Shown here: positions 1-11,700 of the stretch, one piece after another
How the letters are laid out: each line of letters opens with the position of its first letter
How positions within the stretch are numbered: position 1 is the first letter of the stretch
Assembly (NCBI GenBank): GCA_002633005.1
Contig: NMRA01000086.1
Span: 738,433 to 802,432, forward strand
Length of the DNA: 64,000 bases
Direction: 5' to 3'
DNA from: Phoronis australis
Lineage: Eukaryota > Phoronida > Phoronidae
Made by a program: the position numbers and the translations under genes
Notes under the pieces: model-generated
Databases searched by the model: none
What the model saw: only the letters and a program-made list of their open reading frames with translations
Told to the model about the DNA's origin: nothing

Positions 1-522
1 AATAGATGTGTGTTCACCAGGTGGGTGTGTCAAGTACGGCCAGTTTCAGTTCAACAGTTTTGAACATGTGCTCATGCATAGAATGTTGCCAAGCACGGCA
101 TATTTTCTCACCCTAATACATTGATAAATAGATATATGAGGTTTTCTTGCTTAATTCTTCACTTATTGGTGCATATTATGGCGAGTAAGTTGCCACGTTT
201 TCTGAATGGAAGTTATCATAGTGAAAATTCACATTCTTGTGTCTATTTCTTCCATCTGTCCTGTGTTCTTCAAACTTCTGCCAAAACTATTGCACCCTTC
301 ATGATTTAACGCTGGTGCGAAGGTTCGTCATCGAGGCTACACTTAATGACTTCAAGTTCAAATGGGTTTAGTGCAAACAATGTCTATTCTTTTCTTGAAA
401 TAATTCAGCAAATTCATTTACAAATTTTCAAAACAAGGTATTAGATTCAGTTGCTATGGTTTTGCCTGTCTTCACATCCCACTGTTGGAGCTTTGCCAAT
501 ATTGTATTGTGCTCCATATGTA

Positions 523-1509
523 CAGTGGCGGATCTAGGATATCACAAGGGGGGCCCAACATTTTGTCTGTAAGCATTTGCGCCAACCACGATTGTAGATG
601 CGCATAGCACCAAATGGGGGGAGGTCGGCAAACCCCCCCTCCCGCCCAGGTAATTTTTCTGTTTTTCCTCTAAAAATCAAGCCTTTTCCTAGATTCCTGA
701 AGTATTATCCAGGATAAAAGGCAAGAAAAAATAACGGAGAATGTTTCAAACACGGAAAACTGCAAATATGACAGACTCGAACTCACGACCTGGCTCAGTC
801 AGAGCGCACGTGCTTTACCACTACACCACCAAGATTTAACTCCTAATTTGATAGTAAGAGACCTACTTGTTTATGGTCCACAGAGTTTGCGCGCGAAACC
901 TACTTTTTTTCGTAATGCTTATTACACGTTTTATATTTTGTACAATCGGTTCGTAACAAATTTGTTGTGTTTTAACTAATCTTCAATTGTCCAAAAGACC
1001 AAGTCCATTTTTCGTGTTGGCAATAATGACGGGATTGCTTTGGAAATCGTCTAAGTTAAGGTTTGACAAAGAGAGAATTATGAGTTTCTGAGTGTTTCAC
1101 TAAGGCTTCGATTAAAATTCACATCTTACCAGCAGCTTCTGTTTTTTTTATCGTCACTCAGGTTCCATTTTCTTTAAAAATTGAAGTAATTTTCTTCATT
1201 GCACAGTGGAGCAGACGACGGAAACGGAGTCGTAGTGCGCAGCGCCACTGCCGGTCGCCTGGGTTATCGCGAGAGAGCCTATACTTAGCCATAGTTCCGT
1301 TACGATTGCGCTGTGTTCTGAATTTGACTCTTGAAATTGGATCTGAGGCCCCAACAATAAAACTGCACACATTTAAATCTTGTTTCATTTGCATAATTTT
1401 AATTACTGGAGTTAATTAATTAACTCAACATTTCCCTACGCTCTTCCTGTTTTACTTTTTTGCGGCAGCCAAAGGGGGGGGCGGCCCCCCCCCCCTAAAT
1501 CCGCCTATG
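523..1509 (+). mobile_element. hAT-like MITE inserted in a minisatellite (copy 1)
   Basis: The 987-bp element has imperfect terminal inverted repeats: CAGTGGCGGATCTAGG at the left and, reverse-complemented at the right, CATAGGCGGATTTAGG, next to long G/C runs. ATGTA occurs on both sides. It has no transposase and carries a tRNA-like segment. An inverted, partly truncated copy lies at 50446-51320. The superfamily is inferred from the CAG-type ends. Confidence 0.75.
770..835 (-). other. tRNA-derived segment inside the hAT-like MITE
   Basis: On the minus strand a D-arm/A-box-like GGTGTAGTGGTAA is followed, at tRNA-like spacing, by a B-box-like GTGAGTTCGAGTCT. The same pair occurs in the second copy of the element. 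It looks like a SINE-type tRNA relic rather than a functional tRNA, since no clear acceptor stem is visible. Confidence 0.55.
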
Positions 1510-1511
1510 AT

Positions 1512-1737
1512 GTATGGGTGGCCACCACGCAATATTGTATTGTGCTCCACATGTATGGGTGACCGCATCACAATATTGTATTGTGCTCCATATGTATGGG
1601 TGGCCGCATCACAATATTGTATTGTGCTCCATATGTATGGGTGGCCGCATCACAATATTGTATTGTGCTCCATATGTATGGGTGACCGCATCACAATATT
1701 GTATTGTGCTCCATATGTATGGGTGGCCACCACAAGC
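1512..1737 (+). repeat. 41-bp minisatellite, about 5.5 units
   Basis: Units begin GTATGGGTGGCCGCATCACA and continue through AATATTGTATTGTGCTCCATAT. They start near 1512, 1553, 1594, 1635, 1676 and 1717 (partial) and differ at a few positions. A matching partial unit at 498-522 lies on the far side of the hAT-like MITE, so the array was split by insertion. Because 41 is not a multiple of 3, the array stays open in two frames, producing spurious open frames. Confidence 0.9.
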
Positions 1738-2167
1738 ACTGTTTAAGTGAAATTCAAATTAAATACTAAAGAGGCCTTTAACTTTATGAGATGCATTGTT
1801 GTACTTGCTGAACATTTTCGTAATTTTTTAGATGTGAGTGAAATTTGTTTTATGCACGTCATTTGTCTCTGTTTATAGGCGGTTAAAGCTGCACTTGCTT
1901 TTCATTGTCTGCTTAATTTTCATGTATACATTTATGAAGGAAATGTAGAGGTAACGATAAATTAATAAGCAATGAATTTGTCTTTTCTTAAGACTGAACT
2001 CGGTATCTTGACCTTGTTTGGTCAGTGCTTTGTGTGCCAAAAAGTTGTGTACCTTGGCAGGGATTCCAACAGATAGTGTTTGTCTAGAATTTTTAGTTGA
2101 AATTCTAATCTCACAAAGATAAGAATGTGATAATGCTCTTCTGCTAATATGCCTCAGAAGTTACAAG

Positions 2168-2554
2168 TTACGGTAAAAATTCTTCATTTTGGGATAGTGA
2201 AATATTAATCATTTTGTTCAAGGTCAGAGCTAGTACCAAATTTTAGAAATATGCAATATTGTCTCAAATTCATGAATTACAAACAATGATATAGGATCAT
2301 TCATCTCGATGTTATACACTATTAGGATGCATGAAAAGGTTGCGTTGGCAGCTATTTCCATCGATTTTACATGAACGAACAAGTCTATTATCAAACTCTG
2401 TGAATACAAAATGTAGTGTCCAGAATTTGAGAAGTATTATGAACACCAAAATAGACTAAGTCCTAATCGCTAGAATCAAGAAAATTCAATTTCTATTTGA
2501 ATTCCTGTGTCTCAAATTTTATAGACTGCCCAAACTGGAGAATTTTTACCGTAA
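2168..2554. mobile_element. TA-flanked MITE, 16-bp perfect terminal repeats
   Basis: TTACGGTAAAAATTCT at 2168-2183 is the exact reverse complement of 2539-2554. The likely target duplication is TA, suggesting a Tc1/mariner-like origin. The 387-bp interior has no open frame. It ends 78 bp before the receptor exon. Confidence 0.75.
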
Positions 2555-2632
2555 GTATTTGACATCAAAACACTTAGACTTGGTTTTAGCAAAATGGATT
2601 GTGAGATGACCAGCCTATATTTAACATTGCAG

Positions 2633-2773
2633 GTTTCTTTCGTCGAAGTATTACACGCGGAGCTACTTACTCATGCAAGTTTGGTGGCCATTGTGAGATG
2701 GACATGTGGATGAGGCGCAAGTGTCAGTCGTGTCGGCTACGACGGTGTCGGGAAGTCGGCATGAAAGAAGAAT
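2633..2773 (+). CDS. NR1H: NR exon: second zinc finger of the DNA-binding domain
   Basis: The acceptor is cattgcag and the donor gtaagt. The exon enters in phase 1 (completing the Gly of GFFRR) and leaves in phase 1 (first base of a Cys codon). All four zinc-ligand Cys of finger 2 are present, with [13 protein letters not shown] at the end of the core. The intron position before GFF is shared across nuclear receptors. Confidence 0.93.
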
Positions 2774-5700
2774 GTAAGTGGCATCACCTGTAGGCAACCT
2801 GGGTAATCTGAATCACGGCTGGTGTGACAGACTTACTGTGTGAATGAGCAATCCGGCACTTTTGTCAGTGATAGTCACTCTTTGAGAAATGACTGTTAAA
2901 TTATTGAATCATTTTTTTCAGAATGTTGTGTGGAATTCGTATGTTTCAAATTTCTTTGATATGCTTGCGCCATAAAACGCAAACTAGTTTTTTGTCATTT
3001 TCTGGGAGTAGTGCTTACAGTTACCTTCGTATTAAGGTTGGTGGTAGCGTCCTTCCCTTGTGAGAGTTTGTGGAAATAATCGCGAATATTCTTCAATCAA
3101 ATTTTTATTAGAGAAAATTTTTGCATTAACTTGGGTCATGACTTTGACAGGATTCTGAGCTCAAAAGTTTTTGCTGGATCAATATTGGGGGAAAATTATT
3201 AGTGAGCGCTGTTGTTTGTTGATTCAATATTAATATTACAATCGTCATCTGTATCTTAAAACCACTGGGGCTAGGGCGAGCAATGTATGGCTCTGACTCT
3301 GTAGTGTCTATCTCCCAATAGGGGCGACATAACTTCAAGGAAGTCTTGAATCCTTTGTGGACACCAGCATTTGTGTAGTTAATTTCAGGTGTTTTTTCCT
3401 AAACTATTTCTCTGAACAGCAGTGGTGACGTAGGCTTTTTATTTAATTACATGCCATGCAAATCCTGGTAAACACCTCAGTGATACCGACTTGTGACATA
3501 CACTGTTTTACTACGTCAATAAAAAAACCCATTTGTGTTTGCCTTTTACTGGCATTTGGTTATTAGTGCCAGCCCTGGTAAGGACAATACAGTCGCATGG
3601 GTGGGCCTCCTTTTTGCGGTGAATGTGGTTGTTCTTCCACAAATAAGGCCGAATAGGTTGTTATTGTATATTCTACAAATAAGGTTGTTTAAGTTGTTAT
3701 ATTCATACAGTTATGCAATGGCTGGAATATGAGGGATAGGTAGCCACAGCCTGCTGGTATAATGAGACACTGGGACCAACATTACAGGTTGTAGTATTCA
3801 TACTTTTCCTATGACATGGAGGCTTCCCTAGAGGAACAGGCTTACACAGCAGGTTTCTGTTGTGTTTGTCATCAATTATTTCCCTGTCGTACTCAATGTT
3901 GATCGCACAGCCAGTGACACGCTTCACAAATACTCGTTAAAACCTTCATATGTGCAATGCAGTACAATAAATGTCCTAAATGGAGTGTGCATTTCTGCTT
4001 CATATTGCTTTTCTAATTCTATGTATTATGAGGAGTTAGTTTCTTTTGTGTTTTGAAAATTTTTCTTGTATCAAAGAAATCTCAATATAGCAAAATTTGT
4101 GCCAGCCAGTGACTTTATTGCCTAAACACTCTTAAACTACTCGCCTTCTTATTGGGTATCACCTTCACTTGCAAAATGTCTTAGCTGCGACTGCTGGGGT
4201 CGTGAATTCATTTCAGTTTAGAGGCTGATCTCGAATAAACGTTTTCTCACCAGAGTATGTCTTTTAAAGCTGCATTTTGACTTGTTTTGGTGTCACCTAA
4301 ACATACTAGGAGTTTTAACAGAAGAGTTTATGCGTTTAAAAACATTACTGTGTCCATGCAACCCAGAGTTGGGGTTTAATAGCTGATTTTCGAAATAGCT
4401 GCACCATATTGAAAATCACTCTCCCGCCAGACGGCAATCAGGTCTTTGGTAGATGGGCATTCAGCGCCACCTGCATATCCCTTGTAATGCAGGCAGGAAG
4501 TTTCAACCTACTGGTATAACCGTCGTTTAACACCTTTCCTGCTATCATAATTCTGGCAAATTTTCACTGGTGTGCAGTGAGATGTACTAATGGCTTACGG
4601 AAAAAGTCAAACCTCTTGAAATATCCTTGATGAAGACTCCGCATTTGCATAGACAATGGCTGTGACTATTAACGTGGGAGAAATTCAATCCCAGCCGATG
4701 TCAAAACGCTAATAGAAATCAGTTAACTTGACCTAATCAAACAGTGCGCGGGGTTGACGGGGAATTATTATTCTGATTTTACATTAATGAGCCTTTGTGT
4801 TGTACTGAATTTCTGTTCACCGAATCCGAGTCGGGATAAAGCTGAAGTTGCTTTCTCACTCTCATTACTATAAAGAGCGCCAGTGTGAAAAGTCCGTTAC
4901 TAGTCAGTTAACAGGGTTCTAAACATTGCAAACGAGCCTGCTCGCTCTACTAACTTTCATGGAATTTTCCATCCTTAAACTCCCGCACCATCTCCTAAAA
5001 TATGTGTACGCTTGTCACTTGAACAAAATATCATGGCTCATTAATGATGTCACTGATGCTCAGCAGCCTTCTTTGTGTAAATTCAGTTCTAGTTAACAAT
5101 GATGGTTGTACTAATTGATAACCACATTACTAAGTTCTGTGTTGACAATGAACCTATGGCTTTCACAGAACGTGCATTATGACAACTGTATGTCTAATGG
5201 TTATTTGAGTGACCAAAGAGTACTTGAGAAGATTGTAAGAGACATGTTATGATCGTCAAACCGTGTGATAGATTGAATGTAATTACTTATTATCAAAATA
5301 TGAAGTTATGTATCCTTGTCATGAAAAACGACTCCAGTCGGGAAAGATTGCAACCAGCGACCAGATGCAATGTTTTATGAATTCAGGTGTCGTGTGGATC
5401 ATGGACGTCTTCACCCTCATTCTGGTGAACAGCATTACACTGGACACATTCCCTCTCCCTCTCTCTCAACAGTTGTCCGTGCCTTTGCAGGGCATTCAAG
5501 ATCGCTTTTTCACCAACATGGCTGGAAAATAACTAGGAAAGAAATAATAGACAATACCACTATTCGCTATGTAGAAAAAAGTCACATTTTGGTTTAAGTT
5601 TTTGTTGTCTCCATTGATCAGTCATGAAAAACCTGTGCTGAATGAGCAGCTCACAGGTGTTAACTGGGCATTGGCTCTGTTCCGTTGTGCTTGTAGGCTT

Positions 5701-8700
5701 CCTACTGTGTGTTACATTCACACTCTCTGCTTGTATTTCCTTCTACCATCTGTCGCGTTTTATTTCACTGTTCATTTGGCTTCTATCATGCCTGAAGATG
5801 AGACCTGCGGCCTTGAAAATTAAAATATAGCTACTATTTTAACGTGTTTGTTCCTAGATCTGTTGACGTTGTGCTTCACAATTGCACGCCGAAAGATAGG
5901 AGATAGTGTAGAAAACACGATCAAGTGTATATTAAGCTGTGTAACAAAAAGTACAGTTTTGTCTTCAATCAATTTTTTGTGCTTAAATATTTTATCTGAG
6001 AGAGAACAGTTCTTGCCTATTTTGGTCAGTTCGGATTTGTCCCTAGTGGCAATTTTATTAGTTAAGTATTCAGTTTTGGTAGCCGCCTTTTCATTTGTCA
6101 AACCCTTTGAAGAATCAGGATGTAAAATGAGATTCTAGGATTGACATCAATCACTGAATTTATCCAACTGCTGGAATAATAATTTTAGTTTTCTTTCCGT
6201 AAATATTACTTTCTACCAGAATTGAATTCGTGCATATTCAGATGGATGCCATTTCACCCAGTAGACTCAGTTGTAAGCTCACCAGTATTGTTTAATGGTC
6301 ACCCTAGTGCGCGTAAAATGTTTGAAATAATGAACGCTTTCCATCCTTTCCATTTGCAAAGCGCATTGTGAGGTCATGCGAGTGTTCTGAGCTGTTCACA
6401 TTGTTTAACCTATTCAAACTGTTAAAACCCTTCCAACTGGTTTAGATGTGTAACAACTTCCGAGTACTAGTTGATTAAGTAGGGTTTTTCATTAAAACAA
6501 GTGACAGGTGAGAAGTTGTTTGTCAAACAGAATCGCTCGGGAGTTAAATCTCACCGACAACATGGTTGTCTGTAGGGAAGGAATCCTGTTATGTGTCTTA
6601 CTATTGATTGTGTGAGAATGTTGCGTAAGACATGTAGTTTTCCAACTGTGATGATGTTACGTACTTTCATTTAATGAACATGAGAAAGTGGTCAGCTTGC
6701 AAGGCAAGATTGCTCCCTAAACGCCTTCTCTCATTCAGTTTATTCCACTACTATCGTAGCTTTGTTGTTAACTGTGATTAGCTGTGAAGTTAAGCGTTAG
6801 TGTTCCCATCAGCTTGGGAGTTAGTCAGAAAACTAGTTCAGCAAAGTTATCACAAGGTGGCACTAATGTGACCGTTGGTCATATGCCTTGATGTTTTTGT
6901 CCTTGTCATCAAAAATGGCAAGGACACCTCTCCCCAAATGGAAACTAGAACAACAACTTGACGAGGCAGCCAATGTTTGCCATGTTGGTGCATGGTGATG
7001 TACTGGAGGATGACATAACGGTATTAAAAATTGACTTTGACTAACAGCTGATACGAACGTAGGCGGTATGGCGGTAACTCGTTTTGTGTACAATTACGTT
7101 AAGTGGTTTTTTAATGTAAATAATCCAACAAACAAATGCTTTTGATAAATTGAAGCAGAATCCTTAATTGCCAAAATAATGAATATTAGAACATAGTATT
7201 AACAAATATTAACCTGTCGCTGCTCGCTGTTGGCAAGCGCAGTGACCCCTGCCGATAGCGAGTATGGCATCGAAGTTAAGTGTTCCCATTGTTGCGAAGC
7301 ATGGACTCTTCGCTCTTAAAATCCAGCGCTTCACTCCCAACTTGACCTGCGATGTTACCGTTGATTCAAGACCATAGTTGAGTGTTCCCATTGACCGAAG
7401 CTTCGGTAACATTCTGCATAGTTACGGGGTATGTGTCATGGGCAACTTCTTATCAATCTTGCTCAATGCTTGACGCTGGATTTCAAAAGAGTAAAGGTCT
7501 TTTCACGTCTAATAATGAACAGAGTTGGCCTATATCAATTTAACAAAAGACCAGTTAATAAGTTTAAGAAAAGGTAGTTGCAGTGCTCAAGTTAGTCCAG
7601 AAATGCCAGCTAAAACGTTCTTTTCAAGACCATCATACATACTTAAGCATGCAGTGTTTCTCACCCGAGGCAAAGCTGCGAACAAAAACACAAGTTCAAG
7701 CTCAAGTTGCGTTAGCAGTGAGTTGAGGATGCGCGATTACCTGAGAAGCTGAAATTTGCGCAGTGTGGGGATGGGCAATTACCCGAACAGTGGGCGCTTA
7801 CATGGAAATTTAGAATAAGTCGGGGGTGGGCGATTACCTGGGCTTGGGCGTTAACCCGCGAGTTTACGGTATAATAATGTGGTGCTACCTTGTGACAAGG
7901 TTTTGGTGTCAAATGCTACTAAAAAACGTGATAAAACCTTGATGATGGATACCATGTGCATTTGTATGGTGGAGAGGTTGGTACTGCCAGTTTTCGGGAG
8001 AATCCAAGCATTTTTGCACATTGAAGGTGTGGTTGCAAGAATTTCTTTCTGACAAACTGCTGTTTTGCTGAGAGGACAGCACCTGAAGAGTTCAACTGGT
8101 GTGGCGCCCTCTCGTAACTATTTGTATCAGTCTCTAGTAAACCATTGTTGTTTGTTTGAAATGTAGCATATTGGGTTTTACCCTGGAGAACATGTAGCCA
8201 TCTATCTCATTTGGAACATCTTTCATTGCACAAGGTGGCGCTTGAACAATTTTGCTTTCATGAATTCAAGTGAAGCGTGCTAGATGGTCTCCTATGGTTC
8301 TTTTGTTTCGTTGACTGGGGTTACAACTAAGATTTAGGCCCCCCGGAGTGAATGAGTGTATGAATGTGTAATATTCCCTTTAAATTTAGTATATGTCTCA
8401 CGCTACTTATGGATGAATAAATGTTGAAAAAGGAGCATGCTAGTTAGTAAAACATGGTGCCAGCGGGTTGTTATCTAGCCTTCCCATGATTAATAAATTG
8501 GTTTAATTTGTATTTTAGCGACACGAAGCTATTAATTACCCCAGTCTTTTCCATCGTCATGGAAACCAGTTAAAATCTGGCACGTGACTGACTAGCGTAA
8601 GAATATTTACTTTGATGAATTTCTACTCTTCCTTAGCACTCATTCTACTCCGCTAAGAGATCCATCTTTTCTGTATAATTCATAAAAAGTGCTATGCCAT

Positions 8701-11700
8701 CAACTGGTTTATGTACTAGCAACTTCCTGGTAGTACACGTTTTAAATTGGGAACTCGAAAATCAAAGGCTTGGCCCTAAACTGTGCATGGGCATTTAAAA
8801 AAATCAAATGTCAGTGGCGGCTATTTGCCTGAATGGATAAACATGCTGAACTCGCTTGTAAGAGTCTAATAAAACAATGGAAACGCTCAGGTATTTACCA
8901 CTGAATACGATAAGGTGCCGGGGAAACTCTTGACTGTTATTACTCAAATGTTATCGAGCGTCATACATTTTGAGAATCAGCATTCCCATCAAACGGCCGG
9001 TGACTGACTTTCAAGGAAGTCAGGAGTGTACAATGTAGGGGTTGGGCAGTGACCTGGGCATGACTGTTAAAAAGTGAAATTTGGAAATCTCGTGGGTGGG
9101 GGGGCATGTCGAACATGGGTTAATAGTGGTAGCTTGGTGTTAAAAGGGAACTATATTATTATGAATACATTTTGGATAGTTTTCTATAAGTTGTTGATTA
9201 ATTTCACTAATAATTCAACATCAGAAAGTAAACTTATGTTCTCTAACGAAGCTCAAAAAAATTACCGCCTTTGAGCACTGCTTCTCATTACATATTTGAT
9301 GGGGGCAGAGTCACTGTCCTGTGTTAGCGTGCAGTCAAGTGGCATTCTTCATATAGTCGGAATAAGAAATTTTAGTGTGAAATGTCTGGTCACCAGGGAT
9401 ACCTGTTTGAGCCGAGGCAACACAAAGTGATACCCAGTCGTCGTCGTCGCGTCGTCGTCGTCAAACAAAAATTTGCCGATGCAACCAGTCCGTATCAACA
9501 ATTTACAGTGGTGCCATGGGCAATATGGACTCTAGCCAGCCAGTCAACCAGCTGCCAGCCAATACTCAGCTCTGTAAAGGGTTGGTTAGCTACCGACTAC
9601 AGCTGTATGAAGACTAGTGTACCACAGTGTGTTGAGCTCCATTAACCCCAAAATTTCCCACAGGCGTTGACTACCCGGGTATAGTTGACTCAGTTATGCT
9701 CGTCACCTCGTCGTAAAACTTTGGCTACATCAACATGTAAAGCTAACGCGGGACCGGCGGGGGTGCATGCAAAATCTGGTAGTCACACGACACTCACCTT
9801 GTTCGTTGCAGCCGTTTAAGTGGAAAACAATCAAACATCATTTTGTAGCATAATTTGCTGCCTTTTGTTACAAAAGAAGTGTGTCGTCCATTTCAAAAAA
9901 CAGCATGCTCGTGACACGGCGCGCGCGCCATTTCCTAAAAATTTGAGACGTCTTTCGGGAGATGATGACCGCTTCGGAGCACCAAGGTTGGTTCTAAAAT
10001 TCGGTTTGCTGGCATAAAAGTACTAAAGACTTGTAACGAAATGAGACAAGTTGCGATAATTTGTTGTGACATGTACACAACCTAGGTGCCAGCAGCGAAG
10101 AACACTTGATTAAAGAATCGGGTGAGGGGGAAAGAAACTGGTAAAGGTCAGGTGACGTAATCGCAAAAAGCTAACTCAAGAGAACACTTCTCAGTTTTAG
10201 CTGCAACCGATTAACGATTGCTTACTTTTCCAACACTGGTAAATACTGAAGTTAGTTTACTCTAGGAATCTGGCTCCTAGGTTTACTCAAGGATGAGATT
10301 AGTTTTAATGACATTTATTTTGAGTCAGATTTTACTTGTCCCTTTTTTTACCCATATTGGCGCAAACCTATAGGCCTATATTTAATATATAGCTTTAGGC
10401 CAAAGCTTGGGTAACCTGACAATGGTATGCGAAGACCATCTCTTTAGAAAACACCTTTTTTGAAGAATTTGAGCAACCATGTGCCATACAAAAAGGCATT
10501 GCGAACCTTTTAAAGCACTGTGGCAAACAATAAAAAATAAGGACGATTGAAACAATGATAAATTACGATGTAAACTTAAAAATACGACATAAGCATTGAA
10601 AAGCAGTCGATACCCCGCCATTCACGTCACTGGGCACATCAACCAATCAGCGATCGCTTTCAGGATTCAGTGTTTTGACCTTGAATACAAATCGGCTTTT
10701 GTTTGGCATGCAAGTCGGGTAAATGTGAGTTTTATTTGTATGTTGGAACTGATTAACTTCAACATAATTTTGACTATAGTCCCCTTTTAAGTTAGTAACA
10801 ACATGAAGGTGATTACATGTCGAGTGAATGAAGAAGACGTGTGGGTGATTGTTAGCGCATACCCTGCTTGCAGATGACCTGAAGTGTAAAAAAGGAAGAA
10901 GAGAAATGCGAACAATGAACTGAATGTAATATCTTTCTTAGAAATATTTGATTTTTGGCAGTGGGTAAATATTTTATATTTATATTTTGTTGTAACCTGT
11001 AGTGCTGGGTATTCAAATTGTGTGTGTGTGTGTGAATTTTCTGCTGTGATTTCTTTTCCAAAAATGAGATTTTTGCTTTTAGCTTTTAACAAGACTGTTT
11101 TAAAATTGGCTTACTGTAAAATCGCACCAATTTCGCACAAAAATTATTGCCAAAATTGTCTGTTTTCATTTCCTATGCCTCTCTGCTGTAGACTTACACG
11201 CAACTCATTTACGTTTTGGTAAAGTATTTCAATGTTCCTGCATTCAGCTTACTCTATAGGTGTCGCCACGCACTTCATATCTTGGCTATTGTCTGTTGAT
11301 GGGTGTCTTATCACGTTATGAAGTATGCTTTTTTGAAGTCAACAGAAGATGCTTTTCTTAATAAAATGTAAAGCTTATAATTTCTTGACCTCCGTCAGCA
11401 CCTGTGATCCATTCCCACTTGTTTCGTTGCAGGTTTACTTTCCGACGAGCAGTGCAAGGCACGTGATGCACGTCGAAAGTCGAGCACCAGCTCCAGTAGC
11501 TCACGACGACAGAGTCTCAGTGCCCCAGATAGTTTTCACGTCCAACCCAAGGTGGAGCCGACGGGTCACAAAGCCCCTTGTGCTGCTGCAGCTTCCTTGG
11601 AGACACGCGGAGATCCCCTAAGCAGGCTCAAGGTGGATACTCGTGAACTTATAGAAAAGGTCGTCATATTCCAGGACCGCTATGAACTACCTGACCCTGC

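Larger units (their letters stand above)
1..2632. other. Upstream intron of the nuclear receptor gene
   Basis: This is intron sequence 5' of the second-zinc-finger exon. No exon for the first zinc finger is visible on the + strand. Apart from the hAT-like MITE, the minisatellite and the TA-MITE listed separately, I see nothing coding; short open frames here come from repeats. Confidence 0.7.
2774..11432. other. Large receptor intron (8.7 kb)
   Basis: Intron between the zinc-finger and hinge exons. It contains a dispersed repeat near 7760-7875, a short GTC/CGT microsatellite near 9437 and a short GT run near 11021. I found no exon or RNA gene; open frames here lack recognisable domains. Confidence 0.75.

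Noticed and set aside
1507-1750. Two overlapping ~79-codon open frames
   Set aside because: They are translations of the 41-bp minisatellite in two frames, not genes.
1-2632. Exon for the first zinc finger of the receptor
   Set aside because: No frame with the expected C-x2-C...C-x2-C finger and the P-box preceding GFF was found; it is presumed to lie upstream of the window.
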